A stretch of 64,000 nucleotides of DNA from Azospirillum agricola (GTDB lineage: Bacteria; Pseudomonadota; Alphaproteobacteria; Azospirillales; Azospirillaceae): positions 124,001-188,000 of the forward strand of contig NZ_JAGINM010000014.1 in assembly GCF_017876095.1 (NCBI RefSeq). Direction: 5' to 3'. Each line of letters starts with the position of its first letter. Position 1 is the stretch's first letter. The position numbers were made by a program, and so were the translations under genes. Below the pieces are notes generated by a model, which saw nothing but the letters and a program-made list of their open reading frames with translations, was not told the origin of the DNA and ran no database searches. This document shows positions 27,007-34,583 of the stretch, piece after piece.

Positions 27007-29352
27007 ATGACCGGGAACGCGACACGGCAGACCGACAGCTTGCTGCGGCTGGCGGTTCAGCATCACAACGCCGGACAGACCGAGCGGGCGGAGCGGTTCT
27101 ACCGCGAAATCCTGCGCATCGACCCGACCCACAGCGACGCGGCGCATCTGCTGGGCCACATCGTCTACCAGGACGGGCGCCGCAAGGCGGCGACCGCGCT
27201 GTTCGTCACGGCGGCGCGCGGCAACGCCACCGTCGGCTCCTACCATCTCGCGCTCGGCCAATCGCTGCTGGAGGAGGGGCGTGCCGCCCCGGCCCTCGCC
27301 TGCGCCCGGCGCGCCCTGGCGCTCAACCCCGACGACGCCGACGCGCTGTGCCTGCTGGGCGCCGCCGCCGGCCGGCTGGGGCGGCCGACGCTGGCGCTCC
27401 GCGCCTTCAACGCCGCCGTCCGGCTGGTCCCGACGGCACCGGAAGCCCGGCTCGGGCTGGGCCGCGCGCTCGAGGATCTGCGGCGGATCGACGCCGCGAT
27501 CGGCTGCTACCGGCTGGCGGTGCGGATGCGCCCCGGCGACGCGGGCGCCTGGATCACGCTGGCCAACGCGCTGCGCCGCCGGGGCCGCCCGGCCGACGCC
27601 GTCCACGCCTACCAGGAGGCCCTGAAGCGCGACGTCGGCAACGCCTCGGTCTGGGCCAACCTGGGAGCGGTCTGGCAGACCCTGGGACAGACGGAACGGG
27701 CGCGGGACTGCCACGTCGAGGCGCTGCGCCGGCAGCCGGAGAATGTCGAGGCGCGCAACAACCTCGGCCTGCTGCTGCACGGGCTAGGACGCCACGCCGA
27801 GGCGCGCGGCTGCTTCGCCGCCGTGCTGGCGCTGGTCCCGCACCATGCGCCGGCCCTCATCAACATCGGGCTGGCCAACGCGGCGCTGGGCGCCTGGGGT
27901 CCGGCCGAAGCCTTCCAGCGGCGCGCCATCGCCCTCGACCGCCGGCAACCGGAGGCTTGGAACAACCTCGGCAACGTCTTGAAAGCCACCGGCCGCCGCG
28001 CCGAGGCGGCGGAGTGCTGGGCACGCGCGCTGGCGCTCAACCCCGGCTTTGCCGACGCGCTCGGCAACCTCGGGGGCGAGTTGCGCGACCAGGAGCGCTT
28101 CGCCCCGGCCGCGCTGCATCTGCGCCGCGCCTTGCGGCTGATGCCGGAGCACGCGCCGCTGCATGCGGTGCTCGCCTACGCGCTGAGCGGCGCCGGACGC
28201 CTGATCGAGGCGGCCCGCGCCTGCCGCACCGCCCTGGCGCTGGCGCCGGCGCTGGCCGACCCGCTCTGCACGCTGGGGCTGGTCGAGCAGCGCCTGGGCC
28301 GGCCCGGCGCGCACCGCCTGTTCGACCGCGCGGTCGCGGCCCTGCCCGGCCACGCGCTGGCCCGCTTCAACCGCGGCCTGCTGGCGCTCGAACAGGGCGC
28401 GTTGAGCAGCGGCTGGGCCGACTACGCCAGCCGGTTCCGGGCCGGGCGGGCGCGGCCGGAGCGCCGCTTCACCATTCCCGAATGGCAGGGCGAGCCGCTG
28501 GCCGGCAAGCGGCTGTTCGTCTGGCGCGAGCAGGGGGTCGGCGACGAGTTCCTCTTCGCCTCCTGCTACGCCGACGCCATCCGCATGGCCGGTTCGGTGG
28601 TGATCGAATGCGAGCGGCGGCTGGTGCCGCTGTTCACCCGCTCCTTCCCGCGCGCCCTGGTCCGCGCCGAGCAGCCGCTGCACGGGCTGACCGAGGCGGA
28701 GGTCGTCGATTGCGACTGCCACATCCCGGCCGGCTCGCTGCCCCGCCGGCTGCGCGACACGCTGGGGAGCTTTCCCGCGCGGTCCTCCTGGCTGTTCCCC
28801 GACACGGCGCTGGTCGCCGACTGGCGCGAGCGGCTGGAGGCCGACGGGACCGGGCTCCGGGTCGGGATCAGCTGGCGCAGCCAGCTGATGGCCGAGGAAC
28901 GCCGGGCGTCCTACCTGCCGCTCGATCAATGGGGGCCGGTCTTCGCGGTGCCGGGCGTCACCTTCGTCAACCTGCAATACGACGAATGCCGCGCCGAGAT
29001 CGCGCAGGCCGAGGCGCGCTTCGGCCGCCCGATCCATGGCTGGACCGGGCTCGACCTGCGCGACGATTTCGAGGAGACGGCGGCGCTGATCGCCAACCTG
29101 GATCTGGTGATCGCCCCGGCCAATTCGGTGGCCGAGCTGGCCGGGGCGCTGGGCGTCCCGGTCTGGCGCTTCGGCCATCGCGACTGGACCCATCTGGGCA
29201 CCGCCAACCGCCCCTGGTACCCGTCGATGCGCGTGTTCCAGCCGCTGTCCGGCCAGGGGCTGGGGGATGTGCTGGCGCGCATCGCCGCGGAACTGCGCCG
29301 TTTGCCGCGGGTGGAGGGTGGAAAGAAGGAAAGCGGCCGGAAAAGGCGCTGA
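27007..29352 (+). CDS. TPR-repeat protein with C-terminal glycosyltransferase-like domain
   Basis: A 781-residue cytoplasmic protein. Residues about 5-480 are around a dozen tetratricopeptide repeats (for example RAERFYREILRIDPTHSDAA, EAWNNLGNVLKATGRRAEAA). The C-terminal 280 residues resemble the GT9/GT41-like domain common in such fusions: GKRLFVWREQGVGDEFLFAS, LRVGISWRSQL and LVIAPANSVAELAGALGVPV. Proteins of this form near flagellin genes commonly glycosylate flagellin. It converges with the sigma-factor gene pair, 4 bases apart. I chose ATG 27007; an in-frame GTG at 26962 would add 15 residues. Confidence 0.82.
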   Translation: MTGNATRQTDSLLRLAVQHHNAGQTERAERFYREILRIDPTHSDAAHLLGHIVYQDGRRKAATALFVTAARGNATVGSYHLALGQSLLEEGRAAPALACARRALALNPDDADALCLLGAAAGRLGRPTLALRAFNAAVRLVPTAPEARLGLGRALEDLRRIDAAIGCYRLAVRMRPGDAGAWITLANALRRRGRPADAVHAYQEALKRDVGNASVWANLGAVWQTLGQTERARDCHVEALRRQPENVEARNNLGLLLHGLGRHAEARGCFAAVLALVPHHAPALINIGLANAALGAWGPAEAFQRRAIALDRRQPEAWNNLGNVLKATGRRAEAAECWARALALNPGFADALGNLGGELRDQERFAPAALHLRRALRLMPEHAPLHAVLAYALSGAGRLIEAARACRTALALAPALADPLCTLGLVEQRLGRPGAHRLFDRAVAALPGHALARFNRGLLALEQGALSSGWADYASRFRAGRARPERRFTIPEWQGEPLAGKRLFVWREQGVGDEFLFASCYADAIRMAGSVVIECERRLVPLFTRSFPRALVRAEQPLHGLTEAEVVDCDCHIPAGSLPRRLRDTLGSFPARSSWLFPDTALVADWRERLEADGTGLRVGISWRSQLMAEERRASYLPLDQWGPVFAVPGVTFVNLQYDECRAEIAQAEARFGRPIHGWTGLDLRDDFEETAALIANLDLVIAPANSVAELAGALGVPVWRFGHRDWTHLGTANRPWYPSMRVFQPLSGQGLGDVLARIAAELRRLPRVEGGKKESGRKRR

Positions 29353-29356
29353 CCCG

Positions 29357-29635
29357 TCACATCAGCCGTTTCGGCCGCTCCAGCTCCTCGTCGAATCCCC
29401 GGTCGGACGGTTCCGAGCGGAAGGCCGCCTCGAAGATGCGGTCGGCCAGCCCCGCCGGAGGCCCCGGTTCCGGCCGGCTCAACCCCAGCTCGACCGCCGT
29501 TGCCTCGTCCAGCATCCTCTGCGCGGGAATCGAACGCAGCAGAAGGCGCCGCGCGTCCCGCGCCGCCGGGGGCGGCCACAGGGCGAGGTCGCCGCCGAAG
29601 CGATCCAGATGGTCGCGGAACTCCTCATCCGTCAT
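29357..29635 (-). CDS. Small protein paired with ECF sigma factor, possible anti-sigma factor
   Basis: A 92-residue protein whose start overlaps the end of the sigma-factor gene by 11 bases, the arrangement typical of sigma/anti-sigma pairs. It has no membrane segment. It begins EEFRDHLDRFGGDLALWPPP, a form seen in short proteins next to alphaproteobacterial ECF sigma factors, followed by an acidic Pro-rich tail. No zinc-binding HxxxCxxC motif of the ZAS type is present. Anti-sigma function is inferred from position only. Confidence 0.6.
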   Translation of the reverse strand: MTDEEFRDHLDRFGGDLALWPPPAARDARRLLLRSIPAQRMLDEATAVELGLSRPEPGPPAGLADRIFEAAFRSEPSDRGFDEELERPKRLM

Positions 29636-30275
29636 CGAACGAATCCTTGGCCGCCTGCGCGCTCGCCCGCAGCAGCAGGCGGAGCTGCTGGCGCGCGCGT
29701 TTCAGCAGGGACTCTACAGCACCCACGCTGATCCGCATAACGATCGCGATGTCCGCGTTGCTTAAATTCTCGTAATAAAACAGGGTCACGGCGGCGCGCT
29801 GCTGCGGCGTCAGCATTGTCTGGGCGTCGGCGAGCCGGGCGGCGACCTGCCGGCGCTGGATGGTGTGAACGGCGTCGGGAGCGACGTCGGCGGGTTCCGG
29901 CACCGCCTCGATGTCCTGGCCGACCGGGCGGCGCTTGTGGTCGATGCAGCGGTTCACCACCACGCGGTACAGCCAAGTGGTGAATTTCGCCCCCTCGTCG
30001 GTCCATTGAGCGCGGCGCTGCCAGACCTGGAGAAAGGCGTCCTGGACGATGTCCTCGGCCTCCGCCTCGTTGCCGCACAGGCGGCGCGCCAGCCCGTAGG
30101 TGCGCTTCAGGTGGCGGTGCACCAGGCGGCGGTAGGCCGTCTGGTCGCCGGCGCGGATCAGCGCCATCAGCGCCTCGTCCGGCTCCTCGCCCGTCGCGAT
30201 GTTGACGCCCGCCGTGACCGGCCCGCGGTTCACGGCGCCGCCGCGCTCGTCAAGCCGAGATTCCGCCATGTGCAT
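29625..30275 (-). CDS. ECF-type RNA polymerase sigma factor
   Basis: A sigma-70 family protein of 216 residues from ATG 30275. Region 2: YRRLVHRHLKRTYGLARRL, then EAEDIVQDAFLQVWQRR, and FTTWLYRVVVNRCIDHKRR. Region 4: TPQQRAAVTLFYYENLSNAD, then IAIVMRISVGAVESLLKRAR. It lies inside the flagellar block directly after fliS, overlapping its end by 26 bases, so it may be co-transcribed with fliD-fliS. Longer frames exist to 30335, but 30275 (or 30269) follows GGAG at suitable distance. Its target promoters are unknown; the repeated flagellar element in this window is one candidate. Confidence 0.9.
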   Translation of the reverse strand: MHMAESRLDERGGAVNRGPVTAGVNIATGEEPDEALMALIRAGDQTAYRRLVHRHLKRTYGLARRLCGNEAEAEDIVQDAFLQVWQRRAQWTDEGAKFTTWLYRVVVNRCIDHKRRPVGQDIEAVPEPADVAPDAVHTIQRRQVAARLADAQTMLTPQQRAAVTLFYYENLSNADIAIVMRISVGAVESLLKRARQQLRLLLRASAQAAKDSFDDG

Positions 30276-30729
30276 GATCCATCGTTCTCCCGACGACGGA
30301 TGCATGCGGCCCTTTGGCCGTCGCACCGGCGACACTGGATGCCTCGCCGCGTTCTGCGGCGATGGACTGCCACGCCTTCAGCATGAAGGACAGCTGGCTG
30401 ATGAGCGAGTCGCAGGCGGCCACCGGATCCCGCCGGCTCGCCGCTGCCCCGGCCTGGACGATGAGGCGGCGGTAGAACTGCCGCAGCGTCGTAGCCACAT
30501 CCTCATATTTGTCGAAAATCAGAATGGAATCAAGGCCCGCGAAGATCATGACGGCGCGATTCACCGCGTCGTGATGCGCCTCGAACCGGCCCGCGGCGGC
30601 GGCGGCGCGCGCCGCGTACAGATGGGCCATCGCCCGTTCGTAGAGCCGCACCACGGCGACCAGCGGCGGCACCGCGCTGTTGGCGGTGGTGTAGGCGGAA
30701 ATGGCTTTGTTGAGGAACGGGTTGCGCAT
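30250..30729 (-). CDS. fliS: Flagellar export chaperone FliS
   Basis: A 159-residue helical protein with the FliS pattern: YTTANSAVPPLVAVVRLYER then AMAHLYAARAAAAAGRFEAH, AVMIFAGLDSILIFDKYEDV and LRQFYRRLIVQAG. FliS binds the C-terminus of flagellin in the cytoplasm and prevents its early polymerisation. It is longer than the usual 130 residues because of a variable His/Ala tail. It follows fliD by 87 bases and ends inside the sigma-factor gene start. Confidence 0.88.
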   Translation of the reverse strand: MRNPFLNKAISAYTTANSAVPPLVAVVRLYERAMAHLYAARAAAAAGRFEAHHDAVNRAVMIFAGLDSILIFDKYEDVATTLRQFYRRLIVQAGAAASRRDPVAACDSLISQLSFMLKAWQSIAAERGEASSVAGATAKGPHASVVGRTMDHAHGGISA

Positions 30730-30816
30730 GGCGCAGGTCCTTCTGTGCGGTCTGGCCGGAGGGAAACCGGCCGGGTGGAGGGGAGCGCCCGCCGTCGGTC
30801 GCCGTCTTGGCCGTCG

Positions 30817-32508
30817 TCAATCGTCGTCGTCGTTCGACTTGTAGGTGAGCTGCTTCAGCAGCAGCGCCGCGGTCTCGGCGGCGGCCTCCAGCCGGGCGTA
30901 GTAGGCGGTCAGGGTGGTGCGGTAGGTTTCCGCCTTGGCCCGGATGTCGTCGGACCGGCTTTGCAGCTCGGTGTCGTTGGCTTCAAGGCTGTTGATGATG
31001 GTGGCGAGGTCGCCGCTGTAGCGGTTGGCGAACTTGTCGATCGTCGTGTAGAGCCGGTCGGCCAGCCCCTGGGAGAAGTCGACGTCGACGCTGCCGCCTC
31101 CCCCGGTGTAGACCATGACGATGCCGTCGTAGATCGAGCCGGTGGCGCCGATGATGCGGTTGCCGCTGACCGTGAACAGCGAGCTGTCACCGCCGACGGA
31201 CACCGAACCGAGCGACCCGTCCGAGCCGACCTCGATGTCCAGCGTGAAGGACGCGCTGGTCAGGCCGGTGTTGTAGCGCAGCAGTGAGATCTGGCTCGAC
31301 GACGCGGTCATGTTCAGGCCGAGCAGCTGCCGGACCGCGTCGATGTCGCTGGTCAGGAAGCTGTTCAGCGTGTCCTCGTCCAGCTCCAGATTGTTGGAGC
31401 TGTCGAAGCCGATGCCGAGCGAGGCGAGCGACAGCACGTTGCCGTCGTCGGTGGCGACCGACGTGTTCAGCGCCGCATAGACCGACTTGGTGACCTGCCG
31501 CAGCAGGCTGTCGGCGAACAGGGTGGCGCTGTCGGTCTTGGTGCCGTTGCTGTTGGTCGCCTGCTGCTGCACCACGAAGTCGCGCAGCGCGTTGTAGGCG
31601 TCGACGAAGCCGGTGATCGCCGTCTTGATCGAGGACAGGTCGGTCGACACCTCCATCGACACCGCGGTGTCGGGACTGGCGGTGTAGAGGTTCAGCGTCA
31701 CGCCCTCGATGGCGTCGGCGATGGTGTTGGAACTGCGGGTGATCGTCACGCCGTCGATCTGGACGATGGCCTCCTGCACGGCGACCAGCTCGTTCCTCAC
31801 GTTGCCGGAGCCGTCGGTCAGCCCGAGCGCGCCCGCCAGCCCGCTGCCGCCGCCGTCGGTCACCGAGATCGCCTCGCCGGTGTTGTTGGCGGTCAGGATG
31901 AGCTGGTAGCTGCTGTTGCTGACCTGCACGATGCTGGCGGTGACGCCGCTCGCCGCTTTCCGCGCGTTGATGGCGTCGCGCAGGTCGGTCAGGCTGTCGT
32001 CGGCGTCCATGACGATCGTCACCGCGCTGCCGTCGGCCGCTTGCAGGGTGAAGCTGCCCGACTGGCCGAGCGCGCTCGTCTTGCTGCCGACCGCGTCGGC
32101 GCCGATCTTGTGCCTGGTGGCGAGCTGCTGGACGACCACGGAGTAGGTGCCGGTCTCGGTCCCGTCGGCCACCGTGGCGCTGAACACGTCGCCGTCGCCG
32201 ATGTAGGCGGTGCGCTGGCCGAACAGGTTGCTCGACGCGCCGGTCGCGGTGGAGCGGTTGCGCAGGCCGTCCAGCGAACTGTTGACGGTCTGGAGGAGAC
32301 TTTGCAGGTCGCCGTAGGCACTGACCTTCGCCTCGTTGGCGGTGATCTTGGCGTCGATGCGGTCGGCCCGCACCAGACGCGCCTGCACCTTGGCCTCGAT
32401 CAGCAGCGAATAGTCGATGCCGGTGCCGGAGCTGCTGGAGGACAGGGCGGAATAGCCGGTGCCAGCCGAGGTCGATGTGGTCGTTGACGTCGAGGACACG
32501 GTCGTCAT
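30817..32508 (-). CDS. fliD: Flagellar filament cap / hook-associated protein 2 FliD
   Basis: A 563-residue secreted protein. FliD_N is seen at about residues 25-125 (GIDYSLLIEAKVQARLVRAD, RIDAKITANEAKVSAYGDLQ) and FliD_C in the last 230 residues (DLSSIKTAITGFVDAYNALR, GLADRLYTTIDKFANRYSGD). It has no cysteine and is rich in Ser/Thr/Gly, normal for axial proteins. It ends in an acidic KSNDDDD. FliD caps the growing filament. The frame is open upstream through the flagellin gene; ATG 32508 is chosen because FliD homology and a Ser/Thr-rich start begin there. It follows the flagellin gene after a structured 164-base gap. Confidence 0.92.
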   Translation of the reverse strand: MTTVSSTSTTTSTSAGTGYSALSSSSSGTGIDYSLLIEAKVQARLVRADRIDAKITANEAKVSAYGDLQSLLQTVNSSLDGLRNRSTATGASSNLFGQRTAYIGDGDVFSATVADGTETGTYSVVVQQLATRHKIGADAVGSKTSALGQSGSFTLQAADGSAVTIVMDADDSLTDLRDAINARKAASGVTASIVQVSNSSYQLILTANNTGEAISVTDGGGSGLAGALGLTDGSGNVRNELVAVQEAIVQIDGVTITRSSNTIADAIEGVTLNLYTASPDTAVSMEVSTDLSSIKTAITGFVDAYNALRDFVVQQQATNSNGTKTDSATLFADSLLRQVTKSVYAALNTSVATDDGNVLSLASLGIGFDSSNNLELDEDTLNSFLTSDIDAVRQLLGLNMTASSSQISLLRYNTGLTSASFTLDIEVGSDGSLGSVSVGGDSSLFTVSGNRIIGATGSIYDGIVMVYTGGGGSVDVDFSQGLADRLYTTIDKFANRYSGDLATIINSLEANDTELQSRSDDIRAKAETYRTTLTAYYARLEAAAETAALLLKQLTYKSNDDDD

Positions 32509-32586
32509 GGCGGCAAACCCATCCTGTGGCCAGCGGACGGCGGCGCGTCGGCGGCGGGGGTGCGGGCGAAGGGACGAAAGGGAAGT

Positions 32587-32663
32587 GACCGCCGGTCCGT
32601 GGCGGACGCCCGCCGTTTGCGAGGCGGCGCGGACGGTCCGGGTTTCCCTGGGGACCGGCGGTC
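32587..32663 (-). terminator. 12-bp perfect inverted repeat between flagellin and fliD
   Basis: GACCGCCGGTCC (32587-32598) and GGACCGGCGGTC (32652-32663) pair perfectly around a 53-base interior that itself contains a CGCCG/CGGCG hairpin. It starts 9 bases after the flagellin stop. There is no long T-tract. It probably stabilises or partly terminates the abundant flagellin mRNA, lowering fliD expression. Confidence 0.55.
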
Positions 32664-32672
32664 GACGAACCG

Positions 32673-33497
32673 TCAGCGGAGCAGGGAGAGAAGCTGCTCG
32701 GGCATCGAGTTCGCCTGGGAAAGCACGGCGATGGCGGCCTGGGTCAGCACCTTGGTCGAGGCCAGCTTCGACTGTTCGGCGGCGACGTCGACGTCCATGA
32801 TGGCGGACTGCGCCGCCTCGGTGTTCTCGATGGTCGTGTCGATCATGTCGCTGCGGAACTCGAAGCGCGAGATCAGCGCGCCGACGTCGGCGCGGGCGTC
32901 CGACAGGGTGGTGACCGCCGCGTCCAGCGCGGTCAGCGCGGTGGCGGCGTTGGCCGAGCTGGTGATGTCGTTGGTGTTGATGGCGAGCCCGGTGGTCGTC
33001 ACGTTGGCGATCGACACGGTGATCTTGTCGTTGGCCGTGGTGCCGACGCGGAAATCGACGCCGGTCGCCCAGTTCTCGGTGCCGTCGAGCAGCGATTCGT
33101 CGTTGAATCGCGTGCCCGACGCGATGCCGTCGATTTCGTCCTGGAGCTGCTGGAACTCGGCGTCGAGATAGGTGCGCTCGTTGTCGGTGACCGAGCCGGA
33201 CAGCGCCTGGGTCGCCAGCGAGCGCATGCGCTGCACGATGTCGGAGATGCTGGACATGCCGCCGTCGGCGGTTTGCAGGATCGACGAGCCGTGCGAGGCG
33301 TTGGTGGCGGCCTGGTTCAGCACCGTGATGTCCGACTGAAGCGAGGTGCCGACCGCCAGACCGGCCGCGTCGTCCGACGCCTTGGTGATCCGCGACCCGC
33401 TGGCGATCTTGGACACCGAGTTCGCCTGGTTGTCGGAGTTGATGTTCAGGTACCGGAGGGCCGAGTTGGAGGCGGTGTTGGTCGTGATGACGGGCAT
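32673..33497 (-). CDS. Flagellin (short, lateral type)
   Basis: A 274-residue flagellin made almost only of the conserved D0/D1 ends. The N-terminus is TASNSALRYLNINSDNQANS then RITKASDDAAGLAVGTSLQS, LQTADGGMSSISDIVQRMRS. The C-terminus is AAEQSKLASTKVLTQAAIAV then LSQANSMPEQLLSLLR. The short variable centre is typical of lateral or swarming flagellins. ATG 33497 has AGGAGA 8 bases upstream; promoter copy 2 lies 53 bases further up. It is exported through the flagellar apparatus with FliS as chaperone and may be glycosylated by the TPR protein. Confidence 0.95.
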   Translation of the reverse strand: MPVITTNTASNSALRYLNINSDNQANSVSKIASGSRITKASDDAAGLAVGTSLQSDITVLNQAATNASHGSSILQTADGGMSSISDIVQRMRSLATQALSGSVTDNERTYLDAEFQQLQDEIDGIASGTRFNDESLLDGTENWATGVDFRVGTTANDKITVSIANVTTTGLAINTNDITSSANAATALTALDAAVTTLSDARADVGALISRFEFRSDMIDTTIENTEAAQSAIMDVDVAAEQSKLASTKVLTQAAIAVLSQANSMPEQLLSLLR

Positions 33498-33549
33498 GGT
33501 GTGGTCTCCTGGATCGAACCGGGCCGTTTCGGCGACCCTCACAGGGACT

Positions 33550-33583
33550 CACGGGCGGTGGACCGAAAGCTGGCGGGGTTTTT
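33550..33583 (-). promoter_or_regulatory. Flagellar-type bipartite promoter element, copy 2 (flagellin)
   Basis: On the minus strand AAAAACCCCGCCAG (33583-33570), 15 bases, CCGTG (33554-33550). One base differs from copies 1, 3 and 4 in the first block; spacing is identical. It lies 53 bases before the flagellin start codon. Confidence 0.7.
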
Positions 33584-33657
33584 CGCGGTGCCTTCGATTT
33601 TTTCCTCTCCCCCGAATTCCCTCCCCAGGGGCGGGAGAGGGAGGAAAAGCGAAGCCG

Positions 33658-34572
33658 TCACAGGTACTTGGACAGATTGTTCTCTTCGAGGATCTTCATC
33701 AGGCTCATCGTCGCCTCCAGCGAGGCCTGGAGCTGCGACAGGCGGGTGGTGGATTCCGCCAGATCGACGCTGCGGATGTCGTCGACGTGGCTTTGCAGCA
33801 CGAGCTGCTCGTCGACGTGGCGGTCGATGGTGCGCTCCAGCGAGGCGCTGGCCGCGCCCAGCCTGGCCTGCGTCACCGCCAGCGCGTCGGTCGAATCCGA
33901 GGCGAGCCTCGTCACCTCGTCGAGAACGGCGGTGTCCACCGGATTGGTCGCCAGGTTGGCGAGCAGGTTGAAGGCGCGCAGCGCCTTCTCGAAGCCGGGC
34001 TCGTTCGCCGTCACGCCATAGGACAGGATCAGATCGTCGGCCGCCTGGAAATGCGCGACCGTCGAATCGCCCTGGTAATAGCGGGTGTCGGCGCTCGACG
34101 GCACGGTCGTCGCCGCCGGGTAGGCGGCGCCGTCGATGGTCACGGCCGGCTGGTCGGTGCGCCCGCCGGCGAACAGGTAGCGCCCCTCCTGCCGGGTGTT
34201 CAGCAGACCGGCGAACTCCTTCATCAGCTCCGCCGCCTCGGCGACGACGCCCTCGACCCCGGCGGCGTTGTTGCCCTGGAGCCCGACCACCAGCGCGCTG
34301 AGCCGCGACGTCAGGTCGGCCATGCCGCCGACCGCGTCGTACATGCTCTGGATCCGGCCGTTCACGACCTCGCCCTCGTCGATGTACCGCTCCAGCCGCC
34401 TGTAGTGGCTTTCCAGATTGACGAGCCGGCCGCTGTCCGTCGCGATGCCCTTGTAGTCGGTCGAGTTCAGACCGCTGGCCGAACGCACCTGTTCGGCGGC
34501 GACCTTCGCCTCCGCCTTCATCATGTACTGGACGAGCGTGTTCTGGTGGTTGTAGGTCGCGACCCGTTCCAT
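33658..34572 (-). CDS. flgL: Flagellar hook-associated protein 3 FlgL
   Basis: A 304-residue flagellin-like axial protein: MERVATYNHQNTLVQYMMKA, VRSASGLNSTDYKGIATDSG, a central LLNTRQEGRYLFAGGRTDQP (the FlgL GEYLFSG signature), and the C-terminal LSQLQASLEATMSLMKILEE. FlgL is the junction protein next to the filament. It starts 11 bases after the flgK stop and is followed by promoter copy 2 and the flagellin gene. Confidence 0.92.
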   Translation of the reverse strand: MERVATYNHQNTLVQYMMKAEAKVAAEQVRSASGLNSTDYKGIATDSGRLVNLESHYRRLERYIDEGEVVNGRIQSMYDAVGGMADLTSRLSALVVGLQGNNAAGVEGVVAEAAELMKEFAGLLNTRQEGRYLFAGGRTDQPAVTIDGAAYPAATTVPSSADTRYYQGDSTVAHFQAADDLILSYGVTANEPGFEKALRAFNLLANLATNPVDTAVLDEVTRLASDSTDALAVTQARLGAASASLERTIDRHVDEQLVLQSHVDDIRSVDLAESTTRLSQLQASLEATMSLMKILEENNLSKYL

Positions 34573-34583
34573 CGCGGTCTCCT

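Noticed and set aside
30817..33552. 911-codon minus-strand frame as a flagellin-FliD fusion
   Set aside because: The upstream third is the flagellin gene read in the wrong frame; FliD starts at 32508.
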